Positions 1 to 10,557 are shown, counted from the first letter of the stretch. The stretch is 64,000 nucleotides of DNA from Candidatus Sulfotelmatobacter sp. (GCA_025462865.1 JAOAPI010000045.1:62001-126000), one strand, 5' to 3'. Notes: generated from the letters alone by a model not told the origin. Program-made: numbers and translations.

Positions 1-3000
1 CACCTGGGCCTGGCCGCCGAGCTTGCCTTCCGTACCCACTTCGCGGGCCACACGAGTTACTTCGGCAGCGAACGCGTTGAGCTGATCCACCATCGTGTTG
101 ATGGTGTTCTTCAGTTCAAGAATTTCGCCTTTCACATCTACCGTGATTTTGCGCGACAAATCGCCGCGGGCCACGGCCGTGGTAACTTCCGCAATGTTTC
201 GTACCTGGCCGGTAAGGTTTCCGGCCATTGCATTCACCGAGTCAGTAAGATCCTTCCACGTTCCAGCCACACCGGAGACGTTAGCCTGCCCGCCGAGCCG
301 CCCTTCACTACCTACCTCACGCGCCACTCGCGTGACTTCAGCAGCGAATGAACGCAACTGCTCGACCATCGTGTTCAACGTTTCTTTCAGCTGCAAGATT
401 TCGCCGCGCACGTCCACTGTAATCTTCTTCGACAAATCGCCGTTCGCAATAGCCGTCGCAACTTCGGCAATGTTACGAACCTGGCCAGTCAAGTTGCTGG
501 CCATGAAGTTGACGTTGTCCGTGAGATCTTTCCACGTGCCCGCGACGCCGGGCACCTGCGCCTGTCCGCCAAGCTTGCCGTCCGTACCGACTTCGCGGGC
601 CACACGCGTTACTTCGCCGGCGAACGCGTTAAGCTGATCCACCATCGTGTTGATGGTGTTTTTGAGTTCAAGAATTTCACCTTTCACGTCCACCGTGATC
701 TTGCGCGACAAATCGCCGCGAGCGACGGCCGTAGTGACTTCAGCGATGTTGCGGACCTGACCGGTGAGGTTTCCGGCCATCGAGTTTACAGAGTCAGTTA
801 AATCCTTCCAGGTTCCGGCGACTCCGGGGACGTTGGCCTGTCCACCAAGCCGCCCTTCGGAACCCACTTCACGGGCTACACGGGTTACTTCACCAGCGAA
901 CGCGTTCAACTGATCCACCATCGTGTTGATGGTTTCCTTCAGCAACAGAATTTCGCCGCTGACGTTGACCGTGATCTTTTTAGAAAGGTCGCCACTCGCG
1001 ATGGCCGTGGCAACTTCGGCGATGTTACGCACTTGGCCCGTCAGGTTGCTGGCCATGGAGTTGACGGAATCCGTGAGATCCTTCCACGTTCCGGCGACGC
1101 CCGGGACTTGCGCCTGTCCGCCAAGTTTTCCGTCAGTGCCGACTTCGCGAGCCACGCGCGTCACTTCGGAAGCGAACGAGCGCAACTGGTCCACCATTGT
1201 ATTCAGCGTGTCTTTGAGTTCGAGAATTTCTCCCTTCACATCGACCGTGATCTTGCGCGACAAGTCACCGCGGGCCACGGCGGTCGCAACTTCCGCAATA
1301 TTTCGAACTTGACCCGTGAGGTTGCTGGCCATGAAGTTGACGTTATCGGTGAGATCCTTCCACGTGCCGGCTACACCGGGCACCTGCGCCTGGCCACCCA
1401 GCTTGCCTTCCGTACCCACTTCGCGGGCCACACGCGTTACTTCGCCAGCGAATCCGTTGAGCTGATCCACCATCGTGTTGATAGTGTTTTTGAGTTCGAG
1501 AATTTCTCCCTTCACATCGACGGTGATCTTGCGGGATAAATCGCCACGAGCCACAGCGGTAGTAACTTCAGCGATGTTTCGCACCTGACCGGTGAGGTTT
1601 CCGCCCATGGAGTTCACGGAATCGGTTAGATCTTTCCACGTGCCAGCGACGCCAGGGACGTTGGCTTGTCCCCCGAGTCGACCTTCAGTGCCCACTTCGC
1701 GCGCCACGCGGGTGACTTCGCCGGCGAAACGGTTGAGCTGATCGACCATCGTGTTCAGCGTTTCTTTCAGTTGCAAAATTTCGCCGCGCACATCGACCGT
1801 GATCTTGCGCGACAAATCGCCGTTAGCAATAGCGGTCGCCACCTCGGCAATATTTCGAACCTGGCCGGTGAGGTTGCTGGCCATGAAATTGACGTTGTCG
1901 GTGAGATCCTTCCAGGTGCCGCCGACACCGGGCACTTGCGCTTGTCCGCCGAGCTTGCCTTCGGTTCCTACTTCGCGGGCCACACGCGTAACTTCGCCAG
2001 CGAAGGCGTTAAGCTGATCCACCATCGTGTTGATGGTGTCTTTGAGTTCGAGAATTTCACCTTTCACATCCACCGTGATCTTGCGGGACAAATCGCCACG
2101 CGCCACTGCCGTAGTAACTTCAGCGATGTTTCGTACCTGAGCCGTGAGGTTACCGGCCATAGCGTTGACGGAATCCGTAAGATCTTTCCACGTACCGGCC
2201 ACGCCAACGACGACGGCCTGGCCGCCCAACTTTCCGTCCGTACCCACTTCACGAGCCACACGGGTTACTTCCGAGGCGAACGAGCGAAGCTGGTCCACCA
2301 TGGTGTTGATCGCTTCTTTGAGTTGAAGAATTTCGCCGCGGACATCGACCGTAATCTTGCGGGAAAGATCGCCGCTGGCGACGGCCGTCGCGACTTCAGC
2401 GATATTGCGAACCTGGCCAGTAAGATTGCTGGCCATTGAGTTGACGGAATCGGTTAAATCTTTCCACGTTCCAGCGACACCGGGCACTTGCGCCTGGCCG
2501 CCCAGCTTTCCATCGGTACCTACTTCGCGCGCCACACGCGTCACTTCGGCCGTGAAGACGCCGAGCTGCTGAATCATGGTGTTTACGATGTCGGCGGAGC
2601 GCAAGAACTCGCCCTCCAGCGGACGACCGTCCACGTCCAAGCGCACGGTTTGCGTCAGATTTCCTTGGGCCACAGCGGCGATCGCGCGGGTTACACCTTC
2701 CGTTGGCCGAAGCAGATCCTCGACCAAGGTATTGATCGAGACTTCCATCTCGCCCCACGCGCCTCTCGATTCCTGAAAACGCGTTCGTTCGCGAGTTCTT
2801 CCTTCCTTGCCTACAACTTGTCCAACGCGCTTCAATTCCTGGGCCATTTGCTGGTTGGCGGCAGCAATGTAATTGAAGGTATCCGCGATCTTTCCCGGCA
2901 GTCCTGTCCACGAGCCCGGCAGGCGCACGGAAAAATCGCCGTTCCGCATGGTCTGCAGACCGGCTAGAATTGCCCCAAGGTCCCCCGAGGCTTGCTCGGC

Positions 3001-3108
3001 GCCCGGTTCCTCTACCGCAACAGAATTTCCGTTTCGCCCATTCTTCGAGTTTTCATCGGGCGAATCGGTGGCAACGGTAGCCGTCGCTACCCGGTTGCTT
3101 TTCTTCAT
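1..3108 (-). CDS. Poly-HAMP sensor histidine kinase (N-terminal part, runs off window)
   Basis: This is the first 1036 codons of a very large soluble sensor protein. The start is the ATG at 3108, with AGGAGA a few bases upstream. No signal peptide or membrane segment is visible. After a low-complexity N-terminus (about residues 1-40) come HAMP-type helices, and then a tandem array with an exact 276-bp (92-residue) period. The motif [10 protein letters not shown] recurs nine times, near 2411, 2135, 1859, 1583, 1307, 1031, 755, 479 and 203. This arrangement is known from group III (Nik1-like) hybrid kinases and their bacterial relatives, in which stacked HAMPs precede GAF, HisKA, HATPase and receiver domains. 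Those downstream domains lie outside the window, so kinase identity is inferred from the array. The gene diverges from another kinase gene. Confidence 0.88.
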   Translation of the reverse strand, partial: MKKSNRVATATVATDSPDENSKNGRNGNSVAVEEPGAEQASGDLGAILAGLQTMRNGDFSVRLPGSWTGLPGKIADTFNYIAAANQQMAQELKRVGQVVGKEGRTRERTRFQESRGAWGEMEVSINTLVEDLLRPTEGVTRAIAAVAQGNLTQTVRLDVDGRPLEGEFLRSADIVNTMIQQLGVFTAEVTRVAREVGTDGKLGGQAQVPGVAGTWKDLTDSVNSMASNLTGQVRNIAEVATAVASGDLSRKITVDVRGEILQLKEAINTMVDQLRSFASEVTRVAREVGTDGKLGGQAVVVGVAGTWKDLTDSVNAMAGNLTAQVRNIAEVTTAVARGDLSRKITVDVKGEILELKDTINTMVDQLNAFAGEVTRVAREVGTEGKLGGQAQVPGVGGTWKDLTDNVNFMASNLTGQVRNIAEVATAIANGDLSRKITVDVRGEILQLKETLNTMVDQLNRFAGEVTRVAREVGTEGRLGGQANVPGVAGTWKDLTDSVNSMGGNLTGQVRNIAEVTTAVARGDLSRKITVDVKGEILELKNTINTMVDQLNGFAGEVTRVAREVGTEGKLGGQAQVPGVAGTWKDLTDNVNFMASNLTGQVRNIAEVATAVARGDLSRKITVDVKGEILELKDTLNTMVDQLRSFASEVTRVAREVGTDGKLGGQAQVPGVAGTWKDLTDSVNSMASNLTGQVRNIAEVATAIASGDLSKKITVNVSGEILLLKETINTMVDQLNAFAGEVTRVAREVGSEGRLGGQANVPGVAGTWKDLTDSVNSMAGNLTGQVRNIAEVTTAVARGDLSRKITVDVKGEILELKNTINTMVDQLNAFAGEVTRVAREVGTDGKLGGQAQVPGVAGTWKDLTDNVNFMASNLTGQVRNIAEVATAIANGDLSKKITVDVRGEILQLKETLNTMVEQLRSFAAEVTRVAREVGSEGRLGGQANVSGVAGTWKDLTDSVNAMAGNLTGQVRNIAEVTTAVARGDLSRKITVDVKGEILELKNTINTMVDQLNAFAAEVTRVAREVGTEGKLGGQAQV
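203..2420 (-). repeat. Tandem 276-bp coding repeats (92-residue HAMP units)
   Basis: At least nine in-frame tandem units with a 276-bp period lie inside the poly-HAMP gene. Units tend to alternate between MASN and MAGN before the [10 protein letters not shown] motif, which gives a partial 552-bp higher-order period. Neighbouring units are very similar in DNA as well as protein. This suggests recent unequal recombination or gene conversion, and a risk of assembly collapse. Confidence 0.9.
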
Positions 3109-3541
3109 ACTTGTCTCCTGAAATAAGGAAAGGTCTCGCAATAGGACAAAGCTGGAAGCCAGTTGGCTTTCGAGCGCCCGGAATTCACCTTTGCCGAAAG
3201 GAATATAACTGTTTGCGAATAAAGACAGTGGCGCACACTTCGAGGCAGGTTACTGCAAGGGAATGCGCTACCGAAATCTGGGTATACTCGGCACATTTCT
3301 GGTGGATTCTTTTGAGAAAAACACAAGACCGAACTCTCGATAGTTAACACGGGAAACTGTAGTCTGACTCTAGGGTCTTTACTGTAGGCGGGCTCCCAAA
3401 CGCGGGCTTCGGAGTAATACCTGGTTTGCTCCCTTTGCCCAAGAATCTGTTCGTAACCATTGATAACCCGAAGCAGCGTGTAAATAAATTACGGCGACCC
3501 CCTTGAGTTTTAGTATCGTTAGGATCTCGCTCGCTCCCAAA
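3109..3541. other. Divergent intergenic region between two kinase genes
   Basis: About 430 bases with no supportable gene. The region must hold the promoters of the poly-HAMP gene (leftward) and of the membrane histidine kinase (rightward). A weak TTGATA at 3460 is followed by an AT-rich TAAATAAATT stretch at 3481, but the spacing is poor. I do not call a promoter here. Confidence 0.5.
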
Positions 3542-4696
3542 ATGCACCGCCTTGGCCAGATTGCAGATTCTAGTAATAGGCCAAGTAAAGCGCTCCGTTA
3601 TGGATTAGCGATTCTCATCGCACTCCTTGCTTTGGTGCTTCGCGAACTGCTCACTCCCTTCGTCGGAAAGAGCAATCCTTATCTCACTGTCTGGACGGCC
3701 GTGGTCTTCTCCGGATGGTTCTGCGGCCTGGGGCCGTCCATCCTCACAGCTTTGCTCGGGGTCACCGGCGTCTGGTACTGGTTCTTGCCCCCGTTCCACT
3801 CTTTTGCTCTGCAAGAACCCAAGACTTCCATTGCTGGGATAATTGGATTTCTGTTCTTCTCCGGCCTGATTATTGTTCTTGGTGAATCGCAGCGCCGTTC
3901 CCTAGCGGATAGGCTGATGGCAGAAGAACAACTGAGAAATGCTCACGACGAATTGGAACGAAAGGTAGTAGAACGGACAGCGGATCTGAACACGGCCAAC
4001 GAGAGCCTTCGCGAACTTAGCGGCCGGCTCCAACAACTGCGTGACGAGGAGCGGCGGGAAATCGCGCGCGATTTACATGACAGCGTAGGGCAGTTGCTTG
4101 CCGCAGTTGGTATGAACTTGGCAGCGGTCCAGAATCAGGCCGATAAGCTCGATTCTGCGGGAATCAGAGCGGCAACCGAAAGCGTCACACTCGTGGAACA
4201 AATCTCCAGGGAAATCCGCACCATCTCACACCTGCTTCATCCCCCTTTGCTTGACGTCGCGGGTCTAGCTTCCGCGCTTCGATGGTACGTAGACGGCTTT
4301 TCGGAGCGCAGTAAGATCAAGGTTGAGATGGACATTCCAACCGAGTTCGGCCGACTTTCCGACGAGATGGAAATTGCAATTTTTCGCATGGTGCAGGAGT
4401 GCATAACGAATATTCACCGTCATTCCGGCGGTACTGCAGCATTGATTCGCGTGGTTGAGGCGGATCATGCGCTTGTAGTTGAGGTTCAGGATTACGGCAA
4501 AGGCATCCCTATCCAGAAACAACTGGAACTCACTTCGTCCGGCCGAACCGGAGTGGGATTTCGAGGCATGCGCGAACGAATGCGGCAATTGGGCGGGACT
4601 TTGGAAATTCGATCCGACGGCACAGGAACAATTGTGAGAGCGAGATTGCCTTTGGGACTTTCCGCAACCGACAGCGCCAATCCAACCGTCGGCTAA
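3542..4696 (+). CDS. NarL-type membrane sensor histidine kinase
   Basis: A 384-residue sensor kinase that would autophosphorylate and pass phosphate to a LuxR/NarL-family regulator. The N-terminal ~110 residues hold three to four hydrophobic segments resembling the KdpD-type four-helix membrane domain (DUF4118-like). A coiled coil follows, then a HisKA_3 box (EIARDLHDSVGQ). The C-terminal ATPase has the N box (QECITNIHRH) and the glycine-rich motifs DYGKGIP and GVGFRGMRER. I chose the ATG at 3542; an in-frame TTG at 3503 would add 13 residues. No response regulator gene is adjacent, so it is an orphan kinase here. It resembles the kinase at 61534-62820 in its helical linker and catalytic core. 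Confidence 0.88.
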   Translation: MHRLGQIADSSNRPSKALRYGLAILIALLALVLRELLTPFVGKSNPYLTVWTAVVFSGWFCGLGPSILTALLGVTGVWYWFLPPFHSFALQEPKTSIAGIIGFLFFSGLIIVLGESQRRSLADRLMAEEQLRNAHDELERKVVERTADLNTANESLRELSGRLQQLRDEERREIARDLHDSVGQLLAAVGMNLAAVQNQADKLDSAGIRAATESVTLVEQISREIRTISHLLHPPLLDVAGLASALRWYVDGFSERSKIKVEMDIPTEFGRLSDEMEIAIFRMVQECITNIHRHSGGTAALIRVVEADHALVVEVQDYGKGIPIQKQLELTSSGRTGVGFRGMRERMRQLGGTLEIRSDGTGTIVRARLPLGLSATDSANPTVG

Positions 4697-5015
4697 AGTT
4701 CGCGGCAGCGAAGTTCCTAGTTTTCCATCCCAAATTTGTTTTCTTCAAGCGCATTTCAGGACTTGAGACGGCGTGACGCATCACGGGTTTTTTCTCCAAC
4801 AGTAGGGTGATCCCCGTATGTTCCGTACATCTTCGAACTTATTACGATGGGAGATTACCGAAGCGGACGATTAAGACCACGATGAGGACTCACGAAAGCC
4901 TACCGATAATCGCGAGTCGAGGGAAATTCGCGCGGCCAAAAGGGAATCTTGTAACGCGCAGAGGACACGAGTATAACGCCTCCTACGCGTGTGCGAGTCG
5001 CCACCTGGAGGTCCT
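4697..5015. other. Intergenic leader of the trehalose operon
   Basis: About 320 bases without a supportable gene between the histidine kinase and otsA. The region probably contains the operon promoter; a TATAAC at about 4973 could be a -10 element, but no good -35 partner is visible. A GGAGG Shine-Dalgarno at 5007-5011 fixes the otsA start at 5016. Confidence 0.45.
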
Positions 5016-7307
5016 ATGCGCCTGTTAAGCGTCCGCCTAATCGTCTCTTTAATCGTCGGTATCACCTTGGTATCACTCGGGTTTTCCTATTATCAGGTGG
5101 TGGGGGAGAAGCGGGTCTTGCGTAGCGACCTGGAACGCCGCGCCGAGGTGCTGGCTGAAAGCGTTGCGGGCAACGTGGAGAAATCGTGGGAGTCTGGATC
5201 GGAACGTGGATTACAGCGCCTGGTGCAGCGGTTCGGTAACCGGGAGCACCTTTTGGGAGTTGCAGTCTACGATCGTCAGGGAAGAGCGGTGGCGATCACC
5301 ACCGAGCTGGCACAGGTTCTAAAAGCGATGCCGCCCGAGGTCACTCAGGCCATGGCGGAGCATCACGGAAAAAGTTCCTTCGTTCGCTTGGGAAAAGAAC
5401 CCGTGAACATCTTTGCCTTGCCGTTGCGCCGGCAGGACGAGATCGCAGGTGGATTGGCTGTGGTCCACGATGCAGGGTACATCCGGGCACAGAGTCTTCG
5501 CACGTGGCGGGAAACTTTTCTAAGAGTGCTCATCCAAGTCTTTCTGATCGTTTTCATTACAGTGTTGATTGTCCGCTGGAGCATTGCCGGACCGATTGCC
5601 CGGGCAGCGCAATGGATGCGCGCCCTTCGCATGGGCAGAATTTCCTCGCGCCAGCAAATGCCAGATCTGGATCTGTTTAGACCCTTAGCTTGGGAAGTAG
5701 TGACGCTGGCGGAGAGCCTGAGTCAGGCGCGGAACGCTGCCGAGAATGAGGCGCGATTACGGGAAGCCTCTCAATCCCGCTGGACGGCGGATAGCCTCGC
5801 CATCCAACTTCAGGCACGTTTGGACGGCGGCCGTCTTTTTGTTGTGTCCAATCGCGAGCCGTACATGCATCGCCACAACGGCAAATCACTCGAAGTGATT
5901 GTGCCACCGAGCGGTCTTGTTACCGCTTTAGAGCCGGTGCTCAACGCTTGCGACGGAACCTGGATAGCGCACGGCAGCGGTCCTGCTGACGCAGAGGTTG
6001 TCGATGCCCAGGATCGATTACGCGTCCCTCCGGACGATCCGCGCTACACGCTGCGCCGCGTATGGCTGACCAAGGAAGAAGAGGAAGGCTACTACTACGG
6101 GTTCGCTAATGAAGGTCTGTGGCCGCTTTGTCACATTGCGCACACGCGGCCCATCTTTCGCGCCCAGGACTGGGAACACTATCAAGAGGTGAATCGCAAA
6201 TTCACCGCGGCAGTCCTCGAAGAAATCAAGGACATTCCAAAGCCTGTCGTACTGGTACAGGATTACCACTTTGCCTTGATGCCGAGGATGATCAAAGAGA
6301 AAAGGCCAGACGCGCGCGTGGCTATTTTCTGGCATATTCCGTGGCCGAATCCCGAAGCCTTTGGCATCTGCCCCTGGCAGCGGCAGTTGGTAGACGGTTT
6401 GCTCGGCGCGGACCTGATTGGGTTTCACATTCAATCGCACTGCAATAACTTTCTGCAGACGGTTGATCGGGTTGTCGAATCCCGAGTCGACTGGGAACAC
6501 TTTTCCGTCTCGCGGCAAAATCACAGGACCATCGTTCATCCTTTCCCCATCAGCGTGGACCTTACGGATGATGACGCCGTGGGCATTGACCGATACGGAG
6601 CAAATTACGTCGACCGCTCGGCGCTCCTGCACGACATTGGAGTGGACACGCCTTTTGTAGGAGTCGGTGTGGACCGCGTGGATTATACGAAGGGAATTCA
6701 GGAACGCTTTCAGTCGGTCGAACGCTTCCTGGAAAAATATCCCAAGTACCGGCAGCAATTCACGTTCGTGCAAATTGGCGCACCGAGCCGCACTCACATC
6801 AAGCGTTATCACGACCTGATGGCCGAACTGGAAGCCGAAGCGGAGCGAATCAACTGGCGGTTTCAAACCGGTAAGTGGAGGCCCATCGTCTTTCTAAATC
6901 GCCAGCATAGCCATGAAGAAATCGAACGCTATTATCGTGCTGCCGACCTCTGCATGGTTACGTCCCTGCACGACGGCATGAACCTGGTGGCAAAAGAATT
7001 TCTGGCCTCTCGGCACGACGACCGTGGCGTATTGATCCTGAGTCAGTTCACTGGAGCCGCACGCGAACTACGCGATGCATTGCTGGTGAATCCTTACGAC
7101 ATCGATCAGACTGCCGAAGCCATTCGGGTGGCTCTTGAGATGGAACCGGAAGAGAAACAGATGCGGGTGCACCGCATGCGCAGGGTTATCAAAGAGCAGA
7201 ACATTTATCACTGGGCCGGAAGTTTGATCACGGAACTCTGCGAGGTAAGACTCGACGCGGTGGATCCCGCGCCGCCAAAATTCCGCGGGAACGTAACCGC
7301 TGCTTGA
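5016..7307 (+). CDS. otsA: Trehalose-6-phosphate synthase with N-terminal membrane sensor domain
   Basis: Makes trehalose 6-phosphate from a nucleotide-glucose and glucose 6-phosphate. The protein is 763 residues, far longer than a typical OtsA (~470). The extra N-terminus has a membrane segment at about residues 5-25, a periplasmic loop of ~140 residues, a second membrane segment at about 170-195 and a HAMP-like stretch. This resembles a chemoreceptor or kinase sensor module. The GT20 domain starts near residue 270 with [11 protein letters not shown] and contains [31 protein letters not shown] and [17 protein letters not shown] at 5007-5011 supports the ATG at 5016 over the GTG at 4989. It heads an operon with otsB, a DUF5752 gene and a TreT-like gene. 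The fused sensor suggests direct control of synthesis by an envelope signal; that is inference. Confidence 0.92.
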   Translation: MRLLSVRLIVSLIVGITLVSLGFSYYQVVGEKRVLRSDLERRAEVLAESVAGNVEKSWESGSERGLQRLVQRFGNREHLLGVAVYDRQGRAVAITTELAQVLKAMPPEVTQAMAEHHGKSSFVRLGKEPVNIFALPLRRQDEIAGGLAVVHDAGYIRAQSLRTWRETFLRVLIQVFLIVFITVLIVRWSIAGPIARAAQWMRALRMGRISSRQQMPDLDLFRPLAWEVVTLAESLSQARNAAENEARLREASQSRWTADSLAIQLQARLDGGRLFVVSNREPYMHRHNGKSLEVIVPPSGLVTALEPVLNACDGTWIAHGSGPADAEVVDAQDRLRVPPDDPRYTLRRVWLTKEEEEGYYYGFANEGLWPLCHIAHTRPIFRAQDWEHYQEVNRKFTAAVLEEIKDIPKPVVLVQDYHFALMPRMIKEKRPDARVAIFWHIPWPNPEAFGICPWQRQLVDGLLGADLIGFHIQSHCNNFLQTVDRVVESRVDWEHFSVSRQNHRTIVHPFPISVDLTDDDAVGIDRYGANYVDRSALLHDIGVDTPFVGVGVDRVDYTKGIQERFQSVERFLEKYPKYRQQFTFVQIGAPSRTHIKRYHDLMAELEAEAERINWRFQTGKWRPIVFLNRQHSHEEIERYYRAADLCMVTSLHDGMNLVAKEFLASRHDDRGVLILSQFTGAARELRDALLVNPYDIDQTAEAIRVALEMEPEEKQMRVHRMRRVIKEQNIYHWAGSLITELCEVRLDAVDPAPPKFRGNVTAA

Positions 7308-7338
7308 CGAATCACCGTCCCAGGATAAGGAGAAAGGG

Positions 7339-8166
7339 TTGAATCCGGAGTCGAAGTCCCTGGTCGAATCTTTTTTGGAAACGCTTAGTCGGGCACGTCA
7401 ATCGCTGTTGATGCTTGATTACGATGGAACGATCGCGCCATTCCGCAAAAATCGCGATCAGGCTTTTCCCTATCCTGGGTTTTCCCTGCTATTGCAGGAA
7501 ATTGTCTGCACCGGCCGCACACGAGTCGTCATTATCTCCGGTAGAGATGCGCACGAACTGGTGCCTCTTCTGGAGGTCGAACCACGTCCTGAAATTTGGG
7601 GGCTGCATGGGTTACAACGGCTGAATCGTGACGGCAGCGTCGACCTTGCTCCATTGGACCCGGCCACGATTGAGGCTTTGGCCGCTGCGGAGAGCTGGTT
7701 GATTTATCAAGATCTGCAACAGACGGCCGAGTTCAAGACCGGCAGCATTGCAGTGCACTGGCGAGGACTAGGTGAATGTGATGCGGAAGCGCTTCGGGGA
7801 AGAGTGCTACTCGGCTGGAAGCCGATAGCAAAGACTACCCACCTGCACTTGATGGAGTTTGATGGAGGTATCGAGATTCGAGCACGAGACGCAGATAAGG
7901 GGGATGCGGTCCGCACGATCATGAGCGAAATGCCCCCGGGCACGCCCGCTGCTTTTTTTGGAGACGATACTACGGACGAGCACGCGTTCGAAGCGATGAA
8001 TGGCCGGGGGCTGAGTGTTCTTGTACGTCACCGGTATCGCGCCACCGCGGCGCAGGTTTGGATTAAACCGCCTTTCGAAGCTTTCGATCTGCTGGCGCAG
8101 TGGCTGCATGCTTGCCAGGGGCATAACGAATCGAGCAACGAGACCAGTTTGGAGGTGAACGTTTGA
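7339..8166 (+). CDS. otsB: Trehalose-6-phosphate phosphatase
   Basis: Removes phosphate from trehalose 6-phosphate to give trehalose, completing the OtsAB route. It is a HAD-superfamily protein of 275 residues. The nucleophile motif is LDYDGTIAPF near residue 26, and the acidic motif FGDDTTDEHAF lies near residue 213. The start is a TTG at 7339, preceded by AAGGAG at 7327-7332 with ideal spacing. Its stop overlaps the start of the next gene by four bases (8163-8166), which suggests translational coupling in the operon. Confidence 0.93.
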   Translation: MNPESKSLVESFLETLSRARQSLLMLDYDGTIAPFRKNRDQAFPYPGFSLLLQEIVCTGRTRVVIISGRDAHELVPLLEVEPRPEIWGLHGLQRLNRDGSVDLAPLDPATIEALAAAESWLIYQDLQQTAEFKTGSIAVHWRGLGECDAEALRGRVLLGWKPIAKTTHLHLMEFDGGIEIRARDADKGDAVRTIMSEMPPGTPAAFFGDDTTDEHAFEAMNGRGLSVLVRHRYRATAAQVWIKPPFEAFDLLAQWLHACQGHNESSNETSLEVNV

Positions 8167-8849
8167 CGACCGCAACAGCAACAGTTCCAGCTCCGACTCG
8201 AAGCCCGGTGAAGCCCTTCTACTTCAACACTTCTGCGCACCTGTTGCGTATCACGCCCCAGAAAGCGACCACGCTGTCTGAGTTTCTGGACGCGTTGCGG
8301 GAGTGCCCCGAGGGTTCAATTTTCCAGCACACGTTCCGAACGCTGCAGGAGCATCACTTCATTCGAGAAGGATTTTCAAACGACTTCGCGCACTGGGCAG
8401 TTTCGGCGTGCAATGAGCCCAGTTTGGCGGAGGGACTCGCTAGTGTAGACGTGCGCGAGTTTACCTCGGTCGCCCAGATACGTGAGCGATTTATTCAAAT
8501 CGTAGAGAGCTTCCTTCAACGCACTCCTGCGGCCGCCAACCGAGCAGCCCGCGAGACGTTTTATTTCTGCTCCTCGGAATCCGTAGTCATTCCCACCAGC
8601 TTTATTGCCCGCTCCATGCAAGATTTCGCGGAGGGCCTGCGCAGAGTGACAGTGCACTGCATTCATCATCATTTCATCGAAGCGCGGTTAAGATTGAAAC
8701 TGATGTCCAACGATTTTTCGCAGTGGTTGTATGAAGATATGGGCCTCACCGACGCTGCCCGCCAACTGAACCGGATCGACATCTACACCGTGACACTGGA
8801 AGACGTCCGCAACCAAATTGTTCGAATCGTGGAGCGAGCGCTCACTTAA
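8163..8849 (+). CDS. DUF5752 family protein in trehalose operon
   Basis: A 228-residue soluble protein of unknown function. From memory it matches the DUF5752 family, which is often found beside trehalose or glycosyltransferase genes. It appears to contain two related helical halves: a copy near residues 17-110 with FYFNTSAHLL, and a second near 125-228 with FYFCSSESVV. Each carries a histidine-rich helix (LQEHHFIREGFSNDFAHW and VHCIHHHFIEARL). The start is a TTG at 8163 that overlaps the otsB stop and is preceded by GGAGGTGA. Its place between OtsAB and TreT suggests an accessory or regulatory role in disaccharide synthesis, but no activity can be read from the sequence. Confidence 0.75.
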   Translation: MTTATATVPAPTRSPVKPFYFNTSAHLLRITPQKATTLSEFLDALRECPEGSIFQHTFRTLQEHHFIREGFSNDFAHWAVSACNEPSLAEGLASVDVREFTSVAQIRERFIQIVESFLQRTPAAANRAARETFYFCSSESVVIPTSFIARSMQDFAEGLRRVTVHCIHHHFIEARLRLKLMSNDFSQWLYEDMGLTDAARQLNRIDIYTVTLEDVRNQIVRIVERALT

Positions 8850-8864
8850 GCAGCGCGTACATTT

Positions 8865-10241
8865 ATGGAACCAGTGGAACAGCAAGTCCATTCTGAGTTA
8901 GTTCATTCTGACTCTACCGCAAAGGACGAATCGTCAAACCCGTCCACCGCCTCGGCCGCTGTCGCGCCCGCGCGTCCTGAGCGACGCAGTAAAGCTCGGA
9001 CATGGGACACGCCTCCCGCTCCGGTTCCTCCTCCCCACCTGGATGACTACAAGAGCATTGTGGGCGAGGCGGAGATCGACGAATTGAAGTTTCTCGCGCG
9101 CGAATTGAAGGGTAAGAAAGTAAAAATGGTCAACTCCACCGCAGTGGGTGGAGGAGTGGCCGAAATGCTGAATCAACTGGTTCCCTTGCTTAGAGAGCTT
9201 GAGGTGCAAACCCATTGGGACGTTATTACCGGGGGCAACGACTTTTTTGAAGTGACCAAGGCTTTCCACAACGCTCTGCAAGGCAGCGATTACGACCTGA
9301 CCCAGCACGCTCGTGACATCTTCCTGATGCACAATGAGCAAAACCGCGAGCGCATTGAATTCTCAGAAGATTTTATTGTCATTCACGATCCGCAGCCGGC
9401 GGCTCTGATTCGCGCCGAACGACGACAGTCACAGCGGTGGGTTTGGCGCTGCCATATTGACCTATCCAGTCCCAATCCGTCAGTGTGGGGCTTCCTGCGG
9501 CCATTCATCGAGCGATACGACGCTGCGATCTTTTCTTCGCAATCATTTGCGCGCCAGTTGCCGATTCCTCAATATTTGTTTTATCCCTGCATCGATCCGT
9601 TATCAGAAAAAAACAAGGACGTCGAGGAAAGTTTCATTCAACAAGTTTGTGACGAATTCGGAATTGATCGCTCGCGTCCCATTGTCACGCAAGTATCCCG
9701 CTTCGACCGTGCGAAGGATCCGGTAGGCGTGGTCCAGGCTTTTAAGCAGGCCCGCAAGTATGTGGATTGCCAACTCGTGTTGGCCGGTGGCGGAGCCAGC
9801 GACGATCCCGAGGGTGCCGCAGTTCTCGCGGAAGTGAAGGAGGCTGTCGGCGACGATCCAGACATCATTATTCTTGACCTGCCTCCGTGGTGCGCTTTGC
9901 AAATCAATGCGCTGCAGCGAGCTTCCACGATTGTCGTTCAGAAATCGATTCGAGAAGGTTTCGGGCTGACCGTGACCGAGGCCTTGTGGAAAGGGAAACC
10001 GACCATTGCCGGCGCGGTGGGTGGTATTCCGAACCAGATCATCCACAAGTTGACCGGAGCGTTAGTGCATTCGGTGGATGGTTGTGCGTATCAGATACGG
10101 TATCTGTTAACCCACCCTGATTTTGCCAGGCAGCTCGGTCAGAATGGACACGAACACGTTAAAGAAAACTTCCTGATGAGCACGAATGTGCGGCGATGGT
10201 TGTTGCTGCTGCGGATTTTGCAAGCCGGCGGGGCGAAGTAA
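8865..10241 (+). CDS. treT: TreT-like trehalose glycosyltransferring synthase (GT4)
   Basis: A 458-residue GT4 glycosyltransferase closely resembling archaeal/bacterial trehalose synthase TreT, which joins glucose from a nucleotide-glucose directly to glucose. After a disordered Pro/Ser-rich N-terminus (about 1-65) comes the hallmark VNSTAVGGGVAEML near residue 88. It is followed by KAFHNALQG, VIHDPQP, the sugar-nucleotide region VSRFDRAKDP near 270, and the E-x7-E type motif REGFGLTVTEALW near 365. The gene is the fourth of the trehalose operon, 15 bp after the DUF5752 gene. An alternative is another GT4 acting on a related disaccharide, but the GGGVAEML and HNALQG signatures favour TreT. 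Confidence 0.85.
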   Translation: MEPVEQQVHSELVHSDSTAKDESSNPSTASAAVAPARPERRSKARTWDTPPAPVPPPHLDDYKSIVGEAEIDELKFLARELKGKKVKMVNSTAVGGGVAEMLNQLVPLLRELEVQTHWDVITGGNDFFEVTKAFHNALQGSDYDLTQHARDIFLMHNEQNRERIEFSEDFIVIHDPQPAALIRAERRQSQRWVWRCHIDLSSPNPSVWGFLRPFIERYDAAIFSSQSFARQLPIPQYLFYPCIDPLSEKNKDVEESFIQQVCDEFGIDRSRPIVTQVSRFDRAKDPVGVVQAFKQARKYVDCQLVLAGGGASDDPEGAAVLAEVKEAVGDDPDIIILDLPPWCALQINALQRASTIVVQKSIREGFGLTVTEALWKGKPTIAGAVGGIPNQIIHKLTGALVHSVDGCAYQIRYLLTHPDFARQLGQNGHEHVKENFLMSTNVRRWLLLLRILQAGGAK

Positions 10242-10320
10242 TTCTCCGAAAAAGAATTAAAACGGACCATCGGTATTCCGTTTACAGAGGCAGGTCAGCC
10301 GTTACCAGACTGAAATCGCG

Positions 10321-10557
10321 TTATGCCTGAGGAGTGGTCCCTTCGGGCTCTGCTTCGATGGTGACTTCCACTTCTGCGCCTTGTTTGAGGCTCACCTTTT
10401 CGCCATTTTCGTCGATAAGAGTGTTCTCGATGCGAAGTTCCCGATACAGATGATCAGCCCCCTCGACGCTGATCTGCGCTTTTTCCGGCTCGCCGGCGGA
10501 CGGGGACTTGATGATCTTTTCGACAGTGGCAGGCAGAGTGGTGCTGGGTTTGTCCAT
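10321..10557 (-). CDS. Small hypothetical protein
   Basis: A 78-residue acidic soluble protein whose family I do not recognise. It reads like a small beta-rich domain with alternating hydrophobic and charged residues (KAQISVEGADHLYRELRIEN, then VSLKQGAEVEVTIEAEPEG). The ATG at 10557 is chosen because AGGAAA lies about 9 bases upstream; an upstream in-frame start at 10608 would add 17 basic residues without a better ribosome site. It is convergent with the treT end and downstream of the AsmA-like gene on the same strand, 107 bases away. Confidence 0.6.
   Translation of the reverse strand: MDKPSTTLPATVEKIIKSPSAGEPEKAQISVEGADHLYRELRIENTLIDENGEKVSLKQGAEVEVTIEAEPEGTTPQA

Noticed and set aside
203-2420. 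Regular 276-bp periodicity considered as a CRISPR or satellite array
   Set aside because: The period is far too long, there are no unique spacers, and the repeats are in-frame coding units.
95-2572. Several plus-strand open frames of 60-257 codons with regular spacing
   Set aside because: They are antisense readings of the poly-HAMP repeats; the minus-strand frame is continuous for 1036 codons, has a ribosome site and recognisable HAMP motifs.
6018-6866. Minus-strand frame of 282 codons
   Set aside because: Antisense to the conserved GT20 domain of otsA.
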